This document shows positions 1-7,541 of a stretch of 33,446 bases of DNA, piece after piece. The DNA comes from WHTF01 sp964482425. Its GTDB lineage: Bacteria > Desulfobacterota > Binatia > UBA9968. A model generated the notes under the pieces. It did not search any database. It had not been told where the DNA came from and saw nothing but the letters and a program-made list of their open reading frames with translations. The DNA lies in the NCBI GenBank assembly GCA_964482425.1, contig CAYZXN010000303.1, positions 1 to 33,446 of the forward strand, in the 5' to 3' direction. A program made the position numbers and the translations under genes. Every line of letters begins with the position of its first letter. Positions within the stretch are counted from its first letter, which is position 1.

Positions 1-242
1 CATTTTAAACGACCATCCGGAAGACGGTAGATTTGGGTTTTAAAGGGCTTTAGTCGGTTTCCGGTATTACTTCTCTGCTATCCCTTTTCCCATGCAGATC
101 TCGCCTGCGGTTAATGGCGAGCTGGTTCGCGGAGTCAACTCGAAAGCTTACGCAGGCGCCGTCGCTTCTTTTTCGCAAGCTCCAGGTCGAATAGATTCAC
201 GCGCTTGGTTCGCCGGCAAAGAACGTTTAGTATCGGTCTATT
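1..242. other. Upstream region of the first gene, no gene seen
   Basis: I find no convincing gene end or RNA gene here. Short open frames on both strands extend into the following carboxyltransferase gene and look like shadows of it. No strong Shine-Dalgarno sequence lies just before the ATG at 243, so either that start is weakly translated or the leader has another role. Confidence 0.4.
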
Positions 243-1706
243 ATGACCCGTATAAGATTTGTCGACACCACGTTGCGCGACGGCCAGCAGAGCCTCTGGG
301 CCTACGGCATGCGCACCGGCATGATTATTCCTATAGCGGAACACATAGATCGAGCAGGTTTTGAGGCCATCGAACTTGGCGGTCCGGTGGAGCTGCCCAA
401 GTGCGTGCGTGAGCTGCGTGAAGATCCCTGGGAGCGATACCGGCTGATCGCATCCCGGATCACCAAGACGCCGCTGCGGGTGATTCACGGAACGCGCAGT
501 GGTTTTTCGATTTTCCCGGATGCTGTGCACGAGCTCTATGATCGGTGCATGGCTGATGTTGGAGTAAAGCAGGTGCGTATTTCGGATTCGTGGAACGATG
601 CGGCAGATTGGCAATGGCGCATAAAACAAGCGCGCGCCGCAGGGCTCGAGCCGATCATCAATCTGATCTATACCATCTCACCCAGACACACCGACGAGTA
701 TTATGCGCAAAAAACCCGTGCCGCGCTCGATCTGAATGTGTTCCGCGTCTGTCTCAAAGATCCCGGCGGAATCCTCACCCCTGAAAGGACTCGCACCCTG
801 GCGCCGGCGGTGCTCCAGGCGGCCAATGGCACAACGGTCGAGTTGCACACACACTGCACGACCGGCCTCGGTTCGCTTTGTTGCCTTGAAGCCATGCAGG
901 CCGGGATCAAATCAATCAATACCGCTATTCCGCCGCTGGCTGACGGCTCTTCCAACCCATCGATCTTCAATGTGTCGAGGAATGCCGCAGCGATGGGATT
1001 TACGCCGGTTCTGGATGAGAGTTCAATTCGGCCTGTCGCCGAACATTTCACCGCCGTTGCGCGCAGGGAGAATCTGCCCATCGGCAGGCCGCCCGAATAC
1101 GATTATGCGCAATACGTGCACCAGATTCCCGGCGGAATGATCTCGAACCTGCGTCATCAACTGCGCCTTGTCGGCATAGAAAACAAGCTGGAGCAAACAT
1201 TGGAGGAGGCCGCGCAAGTAAGGGCCGAGTTCGGCTATCCGATCATGGTAACGCCGCTGTCTCAATTTGTCGGGAGCCAGGCCGCGATCAATGTAATAGT
1301 CGGCGAGCGCTACAAGCAGGTCACCGACCAGACCATCGAGTACGCGCTAGGAATCTGGGGCAAAGAAGGGAGCCTGCTGATGGACGGTGGGGTCAAGGAT
1401 AAGATTCTCGGCCGTCCGCGCGCCAACGAAATCGTCCGTCGCGAACCGCCGCGAGCTTCGCTTGATGAATTACGCCGGAGATGGGGCGGGCCCGGAGTTT
1501 CCGACGAAGAAGTTCTTTTACGGTTCTTCACGAGCAAAGAAGATGTCGCGAACCTGCGCGCCGCCGGCCCGGCGCGCGTTCATGCGTATACCGCAAATCC
1601 GCTAACGACTCTGGTTAAAGAGCTAACAAAGCGAAGTGACCGCAGCAGGGTCTTCATCAGAAGAGGCGATTTTTCTCTGATCATGGCAAAAAGACGCTCT
1701 GTCTGA
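243..1706 (+). CDS. Biotin-type carboxyltransferase domain protein (pyruvate/oxaloacetate carboxyltransferase-like)
   Basis: This 487-residue protein belongs to the HMGL-like TIM-barrel family that includes the carboxyltransferase part of pyruvate carboxylase, oxaloacetate decarboxylase alpha and transcarboxylase 5S. The metal and active-site motif DTTLRDGQQS is at residues 8-17, the candidate catalytic lysine is K172 in CLKDPGG, and the metal-binding HTH is at 202-204. The family reaction moves a carboxyl group between biotin and a keto acid. The protein ends without the C-terminal biotinyl domain (no MKM-type motif), and no biotin carboxylase or carrier protein is encoded nearby. It may therefore work with distant subunits or catalyse a different reaction. 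The family call is firm; the substrate is unknown. The gene starts at an ATG without an obvious ribosome binding site. Confidence 0.8.
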   Translation: MTRIRFVDTTLRDGQQSLWAYGMRTGMIIPIAEHIDRAGFEAIELGGPVELPKCVRELREDPWERYRLIASRITKTPLRVIHGTRSGFSIFPDAVHELYDRCMADVGVKQVRISDSWNDAADWQWRIKQARAAGLEPIINLIYTISPRHTDEYYAQKTRAALDLNVFRVCLKDPGGILTPERTRTLAPAVLQAANGTTVELHTHCTTGLGSLCCLEAMQAGIKSINTAIPPLADGSSNPSIFNVSRNAAAMGFTPVLDESSIRPVAEHFTAVARRENLPIGRPPEYDYAQYVHQIPGGMISNLRHQLRLVGIENKLEQTLEEAAQVRAEFGYPIMVTPLSQFVGSQAAINVIVGERYKQVTDQTIEYALGIWGKEGSLLMDGGVKDKILGRPRANEIVRREPPRASLDELRRRWGGPGVSDEEVLLRFFTSKEDVANLRAAGPARVHAYTANPLTTLVKELTKRSDRSRVFIRRGDFSLIMAKRRSV

Positions 1707-1918
1707 GCCCGGTGCGGCGTTTTGGTAAATCTTCCGCGCTGCTCTGCGTGGGACAGCAATCCGCCGCAAAGTGTATCGGTAGCGGCACACTACCGCTGCA
1801 ATCCCTATTTTTCTCCAGCTTAGAAGTACTCGGACTCTGTGCAAACTTGGCATGCTCTTTGTGATTCTCAGAAATTGCAGCGTGCCGCTGGAAAACACCA
1901 TTTGAGGGAGGATTGCAC

Positions 1919-2563
1919 ATGAAACAATCTTTTCGTGATTATTCTGCTACCATAGCGCTCGTTCTCAGTTTGACGGCGCTTGCCGGTTGCGTTGCCTACG
2001 GTCCTACACTGGAGGAGACCCGCCGGGGTCAGGGTCGTGTGACAACCGATACAAGCTTGCAAGCGGGCGAGATCCGGGCCGAAGTTTTGCGGCTCCAGCC
2101 CAACCGTAATGAGATCGAGGTTCGCTCGGACGACAACCGTACGCGCGTGCTCAGTTACGATCCCGTTACCACCCGGGTCGCCTATCACGGCCGCGACTAT
2201 TCCGCAGAGCAGCTGCAGGCGGGAGACGTTATCGCCTATCAGACCCGGCCGCGCAGCGACATGGTCGATACCATTCGCATCCAGGAGCCGGTTCAAGCGC
2301 GTGCGACTTCGGCAACCGCCTCGCGATCTCCGCTGCCGCCGCGCCGGCAGGTCATCGAAGGAACGGTGGAAAGAATTGATTCCGATCGCGGCATCTTTGA
2401 GGTGCAAACCCGCGATCGTGAGAACGTGACCGTAACTCTCCCTTATAACGCGCGCACTGCAGATGTCGACGAGTTCCGCCGCTTGCGCGCTGGCGATACC
2501 GTCAGATTGGAAGGAGAGTTCGTGACCCGGGACAGTTTTCAGGTTTCGGCGTTCACGCGCTAA
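1919..2563 (+). CDS. Lipoprotein with two similar beta-rich halves
   Basis: This predicted lipoprotein has 214 residues. A basic start, a hydrophobic stretch and the lipobox LAGC (cysteine near residue 25) make it a likely lipid-anchored envelope protein. The mature part has two related segments. One begins at IRAEVLRLQPNRNEIEVRS and runs to GDVIAYQT; the other begins at IEGTVERIDSDRGIFEVQT and runs to GDTVRLEGEF. Each reads like a small beta-barrel repeat, and a Ser/Pro/Arg-rich linker separates them. The ATG at 1919 was chosen because the strong GAGGGAGGA sits just upstream; a TTG two codons earlier is less likely. A small membrane protein gene follows after 28 bases, probably in the same transcript. 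I do not recognise a specific function. Confidence 0.8.
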   Translation: MKQSFRDYSATIALVLSLTALAGCVAYGPTLEETRRGQGRVTTDTSLQAGEIRAEVLRLQPNRNEIEVRSDDNRTRVLSYDPVTTRVAYHGRDYSAEQLQAGDVIAYQTRPRSDMVDTIRIQEPVQARATSATASRSPLPPRRQVIEGTVERIDSDRGIFEVQTRDRENVTVTLPYNARTADVDEFRRLRAGDTVRLEGEFVTRDSFQVSAFTR

Positions 2564-2591
2564 CAGGGCACGCGCACGGAGGCTCATTGTC

Positions 2592-2846
2592 ATGGAACAG
2601 CGCACAGGTATGGCCGCGACGCTGGCGATCATCGCGGCCATCGGCGGCATTGTTTTAGTATTCGCCGGTCATCCAGGATGGGGACTGGTTGTCGAGTTGT
2701 TCGCCATTTTTTGCGGCATCGTCGGCTTCTTCATGGCGGCATCGCCGCGCGTCAGCGGAGGCATTATGAGCATCGCCGCTATCGTAATCGCGGTGTTCGG
2801 ATTGGGCTTTTCGGTTATCGGCATGATCGGCGGCATTATATTCTGA
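2592..2846 (+). CDS. Small hydrophobic membrane protein
   Basis: This 84-residue protein is almost entirely hydrophobic. It has about three membrane-compatible stretches (roughly residues 7-24, 29-48 and 57-83), is rich in Gly, Ile and Ala, and has only a few charged residues at the start. GGAGG lies about ten bases upstream of the ATG, which supports translation. It follows the lipoprotein gene closely and on the same strand, so a joint envelope role is possible. It resembles the many short uncharacterised bacterial inner-membrane proteins, and I cannot name a function. Confidence 0.65.
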   Translation: MEQRTGMAATLAIIAAIGGIVLVFAGHPGWGLVVELFAIFCGIVGFFMAASPRVSGGIMSIAAIVIAVFGLGFSVIGMIGGIIF

Positions 2847-2889
2847 GCTCGGCGCATTCACGGGCAACATCCCGCCATGCGTGCCGAGC
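2847..2889. repeat. Nested inverted repeat between convergent genes
   Basis: GCTCGGC at 2847-2853 pairs with GCCGAGC at 2883-2889. Inside it, CGGG at 2861-2864 pairs with CCCG at 2871-2874. The structure starts directly after the stop codon of the small membrane protein gene and lies between two converging genes, so it may limit read-through. There is no T tract on either side, so it is not a standard intrinsic terminator. Confidence 0.4.
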
Positions 2890-2932
2890 GCGCGCCGCCG
2901 ATTTCCAGGCGCATGTTCCCCGCGGCGCCTCG

Positions 2933-3841
2933 CTACCGGCCGCTGTTTTTTTTCCCTTCTTCCATCTCTTCGAGCGTCCGCGGCCAATCCGCTTTTAGCA
3001 ACCGCGACAATGAGCGGTCGGCGAGCAACCGTCCTCCCGTCTGGCAGCGGGCGCAGTAGTTGGTTTCGTTCTCGGCGTAGGCGATCCGTTGCACCGGCGC
3101 GCCGCAGATGGGGCACGGTTTTCGATATCTGCCATGCACCGCCATTTCGTCGCGAAAGGCCGTGACGCGTTCCGGAAAGGACTCTCCCGTCTCTCTGCGC
3201 AGCCGCTCGATCCACTCGCTCAAACACTCTTTGGCGGCATGGAAGAGCCTGCTGATTTCGTCGAGATGGAGCGTCTTTGTCTGTTTGATGGGAGAGAGTT
3301 TGGCGCGATGAAGAATTTCATCGGAATAGGCGTTACCGATGCCGCTTAAGACACGCGGGTCGGTCAGGGTCCGCTTGAGCGTATGGTTCTCGCGCGTCAG
3401 CGCGGCGCCAAACGCGCTCAGGTCGGCGGCGAAAATTTCCAGTCCTTGCGGATCGTGCTCGGCTAAACCTCCCCTGCCCTGGACCACGTGCAGGGACGCC
3501 CTCTTGTTCGTGCCCATCTCTGTCAGCAGCAGAGTACCCGGCGCAAAATCAAAAGCGGCGTGACCGAACTTGCGCGGCACCGGCACGGCACGCCTTTTCC
3601 AGTGAAAGCGGCCGGCGATCATCAGATGGAATACTAAAAAGAGTTGATCTTCCAGTTCGAAGACGATGCGCTTGCCAATCCGGTGAAATGCGATGATCTT
3701 TTTGCCCTCCGCGCTTTGAACCGGCGGAGCCACCGAACGCAGCAAAAAAGGACTCGTCAAGCGAACTTTTTGCAAAGGCTGATCAAGTAAACGCTCTTCG
3801 AGCGCCTCGATGTAGATTGTAATGTCGGGAAGCTCTGGCAT
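2933..3841 (-). CDS. Fpg/Nei-family DNA glycosylase (formamidopyrimidine-DNA glycosylase-like)
   Basis: This 302-residue base-excision repair enzyme removes oxidised bases and cuts the strand by beta/delta elimination. The N-terminus MPELPD supplies the family's proline nucleophile and glutamate. The conserved lysine is K57 in RIGKR. The helix-two-turn-helix segment GIGNAYSDEILHRAKLSP is near residues 167-184. The C-terminal zinc finger has C243, C246, C263 and C266. In well-studied Fpg the arginine five residues before the third cysteine contacts DNA phosphate; here that position is N258. The 30 or so residues after the finger (GGRLLADRSLSRLL onward) extend past the usual end. This looks like a distinct Fpg subgroup, so substrate range may differ. 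No Shine-Dalgarno sequence is visible before the ATG. Convergent with the small membrane protein gene. Confidence 0.88.
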   Translation of the reverse strand: MPELPDITIYIEALEERLLDQPLQKVRLTSPFLLRSVAPPVQSAEGKKIIAFHRIGKRIVFELEDQLFLVFHLMIAGRFHWKRRAVPVPRKFGHAAFDFAPGTLLLTEMGTNKRASLHVVQGRGGLAEHDPQGLEIFAADLSAFGAALTRENHTLKRTLTDPRVLSGIGNAYSDEILHRAKLSPIKQTKTLHLDEISRLFHAAKECLSEWIERLRRETGESFPERVTAFRDEMAVHGRYRKPCPICGAPVQRIAYAENETNYCARCQTGGRLLADRSLSRLLKADWPRTLEEMEEGKKNSGR

Positions 3842-4170
3842 GGAGGATTCTGGTTAGCTAAGACAATCGCCTGCGCCGGTTACTTGGCGATTGATGGTAG
3901 CCGGTGCGCTTGGCCGACCATACCTTCGCAACGCAAAAGCCGATAGGTGGAGCCGTGATCTTTTCGAACAGATTCTTCAGCCGGCATACTCGGGGCGTGG
4001 CGGTGGGTAAGGAATGCTAGCGCGTGCTCAAGACAATGGAAGCGTCCAATCTGCAATGCCAACTCCCATCAATTCTAATCGCGTTCGAGAGATCTTGGAG
4101 GAGGACCGAGTACAAATCCGAAGCGAGGCGACATGCCGGTAGATTCAAACCCGGCTAAAACGTCCCGTGG
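3842..4170. other. Intergenic stretch without a convincing gene
   Basis: No gene is supported in these 329 bases. One short forward frame at 4058-4144 encodes 28 residues beginning MPTPINSNRVREILEE, which faintly resembles the start of HpcH/HpaI-type aldolases. It then hits a stop and has no ribosome binding site, so it could be a gene remnant or chance. A short reverse frame at 3880-4062 has no recognisable content. Confidence 0.4.
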
Positions 4171-4722
4171 CTAGATTTTCCCTTGCGACCTGAGGTGATC
4201 CATGCGCTGACGGATGATCTCGCCGAGATCGAGGGTAGGTAAACCGTCGGCCATTTGTAATGAATCAGCTCCGAGCTGAGTAAGCTTCTCGTTTAAACTC
4301 TGAAGGCCCGACCGAATCCGCTCGTAGTCTTGGAGATATTGCCGGCAGGCCAGAATATTGTCATCGATCTCTTCTAAGCACTTTGCCAGCCTTCTGCTTT
4401 CCTGGCTGAATGATTGCCGCAGATGATCGACATTGGCTTGAATGATCTGTTCTTCCACAGGCCTTATCTGTTTGGCGATTTCGTTCTTCATGTCCTGCAA
4501 CGCTTGCAGCAGTCGTTCGTACGATTGTTCCTCTCGCATTAGATCCTCCGGCATTTGAATTCGCGGTTCTTTCATTCCGATGTAATGCTGCGCCAAAGAT
4601 TCGGAGACTCTTTTCTTCACCAGTGTCAGAGCACCTGTTGTTTCCCGGATTTTTTCCTCGACCCGTGCTTCTTCGGCCAGCAATTTAGCCAGTCGCTCCA
4701 CCGGTCTTGGTGATGTCTTCAT
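4171..4722 (-). CDS. Predicted coiled-coil protein of unknown function
   Basis: This 183-residue protein is soluble, largely helical and rich in Glu, Gln, Leu, Arg and Lys, with heptad-like spacing through most of its length (for example residues 12-50 and 75-165). It has no signal peptide, membrane segment or enzyme motif. The single cysteines in AKCLEE and LACRQY are not arranged as a metal site. I chose the ATG at 4722; the frame stays open to a TTG at 4761 preceded by GAGGAG, so the N-terminus is uncertain. It is isolated, with non-coding stretches on both sides and the PAS/TPR pair further upstream on the same strand. I do not recognise the family, but the long unbroken helical frame makes a real gene likely. 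Confidence 0.6.
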   Translation of the reverse strand: MKTSPRPVERLAKLLAEEARVEEKIRETTGALTLVKKRVSESLAQHYIGMKEPRIQMPEDLMREEQSYERLLQALQDMKNEIAKQIRPVEEQIIQANVDHLRQSFSQESRRLAKCLEEIDDNILACRQYLQDYERIRSGLQSLNEKLTQLGADSLQMADGLPTLDLGEIIRQRMDHLRSQGKI

Positions 4723-5095
4723 CTTTGGTCTTTCTGGAAGGAAGAAAATCGGGCTCCTCAATGCCCAACAAACGGCACACTTTTATCCAAGTGCTGGCGA
4801 AACTGCAAGCACGAAGGAATTCACAACTCTGATCCAAACAGTCTAGGCGACGAGGAAGCCTTGAAGCGGACGAGCGAGGGTATCGGATAATGTTAACGGC
4901 GAGATGGACCGGACCATTCAGGCAAACACCGGTTCAGTGGTCTTGATGAATGAAGGCTCATTGCGAAGACAGAAAAGATCGGCCCTTGCGGGGTCCGAGA
5001 TTCTAGGCGTTACATGACAGCAGCGGCCCAGCCAAATATCGCAATTCCGCTCGCCGGCTGAAACCTGAACACGCTCGCGAACTCGGAATAAAAGA
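4723..5095. other. Intergenic stretch without a recognised feature
   Basis: I see no gene, RNA or clear terminator in these 373 bases. No frame of useful length has protein-like composition. The stretch lies between the end of the TPR gene and the start of the coiled-coil gene, and may contain the promoter of the latter, but no convincing -35/-10 pair stood out. With 3842-4170 it makes this part of the window unusually gene-poor. Confidence 0.4.
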
Positions 5096-5443
5096 TTAAC
5101 TGTTTCCAGGCACCTTTTTTTGCGCCAACTGCCGCTTCCAGCCGAGGGTTCGGGCTTGAGCAGCGATATGCTCCGCCTCAGTAATCATGCCTTTCTGCTG
5201 ATAGAAGATGGACAAGCTGGTATATCCTAGTTCATCGTCGGGAGCGACTTCTATGAGTTTCTTGCCCATCTCAATGGCGTCATCGAATTTTTCCTGATGC
5301 GAGTACGTCATCGCCAGCGCGTGCAGAGCGTCTGGATAGTTTGCGTCTTCTCGGAGCGCCCGGTGAAACTCGACCACCGCGTCGTCAAGTTTGCCTTCGG
5401 TGAACAGTTCCATTCCGCGATTATAGTATTCTTCCTTGTTCAT
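5096..5443 (-). CDS. Tetratricopeptide repeat protein
   Basis: This 115-residue protein is made of TPR units, helical pairs that bind other proteins. Repeat-like segments are EEYYNRGMELFTEGKLDDAV, followed by YPDALHALAMTYSHQEKFDD and LGYTSLSIFYQQKGMITEA, so about three units. I placed the start at the ATG at 5443, which gives the natural opening MNKEEYYNRG. A longer frame reaches 5515 but overlaps the upstream gene. The start lies only 13 bases after the stop of the PAS-receiver gene, so the two are almost certainly co-transcribed and may act together, for example with the TPR as an adaptor. No enzyme motif is present. Confidence 0.8.
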   Translation of the reverse strand: MNKEEYYNRGMELFTEGKLDDAVVEFHRALREDANYPDALHALAMTYSHQEKFDDAIEMGKKLIEVAPDDELGYTSLSIFYQQKGMITEAEHIAAQARTLGWKRQLAQKKVPGNS

Positions 5444-5456
5444 GAGGCGTACTAAC

Positions 5457-6605
5457 TCAGCCTTCTTTCGATTCCGGTGGTGCCTGAGGAGAAGTGTCTT
5501 GGAGCTGCCTTTCATAAGCTCTCTCGGGTCTACATTGCTGCAGTAGCGTCTTCTTCAGCAGAACCGGATTGACCGGCTTTTTGAAAATGACGCCCTGCAG
5601 ACCTTCCAGGCAGCTCCGTTTGATAATGTGGTCTTTGTCATAGTTGAAGGCGGTCATCAGGACCACCGGCAGCTGAGGCATCTGCTTCTTGACCTGTTGA
5701 TAGAGCTGATAGCCGTCCATATCCGGCATGACCACGTCGCTAAGAACCAGATCAAACTGCCGCCGCTCCAACCATCGCATGGCGTAAACGCCTGATGCCG
5801 CGGTTTCGACGGAGCATCCCTCCGCCTCCAGAAGCTCTTTAAGAGACTGGCAAATGGCGGCATCGTCATCGACAATGAGAATACTCAGACCTCGCAGCGG
5901 ATGGCGCTCGTCAGCCTTCCGCCGTTGGCAAGCATTGTTGTCGCTGTCGATGTGAAGATCGGTCATCATTTTGCCGGACAAATACTCCTTGGTTCCGTAT
6001 TCGCCCTCGTCTGCCATCTGGCTGATTCGCGCAGTGATGTCCTGAATCTTTTTTATCTGTGAGGCAACCGACTCCAGACGGTCGGATTCAACGATGTAGT
6101 CCTCGTCCGTGGCCGCCCGTTCAACGAATTTTTGTAGAAGTTCAACCTGGTTAACCAGCACTTCCAATGAATTGTTGACCTCGTGCGACACCCCAATAGC
6201 GATCTCAGCCAGCGTTACAAGTTGATCCCGGCGTCGAATCTCGCGTATGTCTTTGGCAAAGCCGATGGAACCGATTTCGTGCTCATTCTCGTCGTAGATG
6301 ATAGAAGCGGAAATAGCGACTGGAACAGTCTCGCCCCTTTTTGTTTTGAACCATGTTTCGAAGCTCCTGATCCGACCTTTGCCAGCACCGCTGTTGGCGC
6401 GCATGGCGGCCATCACCCGACGCGCCTCGTCAATCGTGGGGTATATTTCCAGCACGTTCTTACCCAAGACCTCTTCGGGAGAAAAACCGAGGTTCTGCCG
6501 GGCGCCATCGTTATAAAAGGTGACCGTTCCCTGCGTGTCTACCGAAATGATGATGTCCGGGCAACTCTCAACGAGCTTTTGGAAATATTGTGCGGGTAGG
6601 GGCAT
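5457..6605 (-). CDS. PAS - DHp-like - receiver hybrid signalling protein lacking an ATPase domain
   Basis: This 382-residue cytoplasmic protein has three parts. Residues 5-122 form a PAS sensor domain (PDIIISVDTQGTVTFYNDGA and the closing GSIGFAKDIREI). Residues 125-200 look like a histidine-kinase dimerisation domain with an H box, SHEVNN, placing the phosphorylatable histidine at H141. Residues 239-358 form a response-regulator receiver with acidic residues 246-248, phosphoacceptor D290 in SDVVMPDMDG, T318 and a lysine at 342/343. The ATP-binding catalytic domain (N, G1, F and G2 boxes) expected between the last two is absent, and only about 40 unrelated residues separate them. It could accept phosphate from another kinase or act as a phosphorelay or phosphatase. 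No transmembrane segment or output domain is present. A TPR gene follows 13 bases downstream. Confidence 0.85.
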   Translation of the reverse strand: MPLPAQYFQKLVESCPDIIISVDTQGTVTFYNDGARQNLGFSPEEVLGKNVLEIYPTIDEARRVMAAMRANSGAGKGRIRSFETWFKTKRGETVPVAISASIIYDENEHEIGSIGFAKDIREIRRRDQLVTLAEIAIGVSHEVNNSLEVLVNQVELLQKFVERAATDEDYIVESDRLESVASQIKKIQDITARISQMADEGEYGTKEYLSGKMMTDLHIDSDNNACQRRKADERHPLRGLSILIVDDDAAICQSLKELLEAEGCSVETAASGVYAMRWLERRQFDLVLSDVVMPDMDGYQLYQQVKKQMPQLPVVLMTAFNYDKDHIIKRSCLEGLQGVIFKKPVNPVLLKKTLLQQCRPERAYERQLQDTSPQAPPESKEG

Positions 6606-6626
6606 AGCGGCCAGCTAACTCAACAT

Positions 6627-6656
6627 ATGATAGGTCGAAGCACGATAGCATTGCAA
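6627..6656 (-). promoter_or_regulatory. Candidate sigma-70 promoter of the PAS-receiver gene
   Basis: On the minus strand TTGCAA (6656-6651) is followed after 18 bases by TATCAT (6632-6627). The start codon of the PAS-receiver gene lies about 20 bases downstream. Both boxes match the consensus at four or five positions. Prediction only. Confidence 0.35.
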
Positions 6657-6811
6657 GAGCCCCAGCGGCCAACAACTGAGCTTCCGTTTCTCGGCGCGAA
6701 CGGGCCGCCGGTAGCGAGAGCGCGCAGACCCGCAGAGATCTTTGCCTGGACGCTTCTCTTGCGCCACGAGGGACTGGTGAACAAGCTACCGAAGACGCTC
6801 CTAAGGCATCG

Positions 6812-7525
6812 TCACAATGAACCCGCGACCACCGCTTTTTCACTTGCCTGCGCCGAGCTCTCAACCAAACGATCAGCTTCCTCCATGCCGAGGTAACGGT
6901 CGATAATGGAATGGCCGACGTAGAGTAAAGGAGTGATCGCCAGCGCGATCAACAATTTGTAAGAGTAGTTCGCCCCCGCCACCATGAAGAAATCAGCGGT
7001 TTGAATCTTCCCCGGAAGCCAGAAGGCTATCCCTATGATCACAATGCTATCGATAAACTGCGAAACGAGCGTAGAGCCTGTGGCGCGCATCCAGAGGTGC
7101 CGACGGCCCGTCTTATGACGAACCAGCCAGAAAATCGTGACGTCCACCAACTGACTTATTCCAAAGGCCACGATACTGCCGCCGATTATCCACAGCGACT
7201 GTCCGAAGACGGCTTGAAACTGTGCGTCCGTTACCGGCGAAAACGAAGCTGCGGGAACCTGGATCGAAAGGTAAAGAACGATGAAAGCATAGGCAATCAG
7301 ACCGATGGTCATGAAAGTAAGCCTGCGCACGCCATCACGTCCGAAATATTCGTTGATCAAATCCGTCGTTATAAAAACTACGGGCCAGGGAATGACGCCG
7401 ATACTCATGGTGAAAGGCCCCATGCTAAAGAGCTTACCTCCCATCACCTCCCCCAAAATGGCATTGGTGACGAAGAATCCCGCCAGCGCAAGATAAACGA
7501 TGTCTCTTCTGCTCGCCACATTCAT
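6812..7525 (-). CDS. yhhQ: Queuosine precursor transporter, YhhQ/QPTR family
   Basis: This 237-residue integral membrane protein matches the VUT/YhhQ family (formerly DUF165), whose studied members import the queuosine precursors preQ0 and preQ1. About six hydrophobic segments are visible. Family-like stretches are TNAILGEVMGGKLFSMG, VFITTDLINEYFGR, and SQFIDSIVIIGIAFWLPG. I chose the ATG at 7525, preceded by GCGAGG at suitable spacing and 16 bases after the recJ stop. The frame stays open to 7597, but that would overlap recJ. It closes the co-directional run that also carries queA and tgt, and this supports a precursor salvage role. The charged C-terminal tail is longer than the membrane core needs. 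Confidence 0.85.
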   Translation of the reverse strand: MNVASRRDIVYLALAGFFVTNAILGEVMGGKLFSMGPFTMSIGVIPWPVVFITTDLINEYFGRDGVRRLTFMTIGLIAYAFIVLYLSIQVPAASFSPVTDAQFQAVFGQSLWIIGGSIVAFGISQLVDVTIFWLVRHKTGRRHLWMRATGSTLVSQFIDSIVIIGIAFWLPGKIQTADFFMVAGANYSYKLLIALAITPLLYVGHSIIDRYLGMEEADRLVESSAQASEKAVVAGSL

Positions 7526-7541
7526 ACTGGCCTCGCTCGCG

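Noticed and set aside
135..629. Long minus-strand frame opposite the carboxyltransferase gene
   Set aside because: It overlaps a gene with clear family motifs and its translation has no recognisable domain; it is a shadow.
1777..1795. Hairpin CGGTAG/CTACCG after the carboxyltransferase gene as a terminator
   Set aside because: The stem is only six pairs and the T run lies about nine bases beyond it.
1847..1862. Sigma-54-like promoter before the lipoprotein gene (TTGGCATGCTCTTTGT)
   Set aside because: The spacing fits, but the essential GC at -12 is GT, so support is too weak.
3880..4062. 60-codon minus-strand frame ending GQAHRLPSIAK
   Set aside because: It has no ribosome binding site or domain, and I could not show that it belongs to a repeat family from this window alone.
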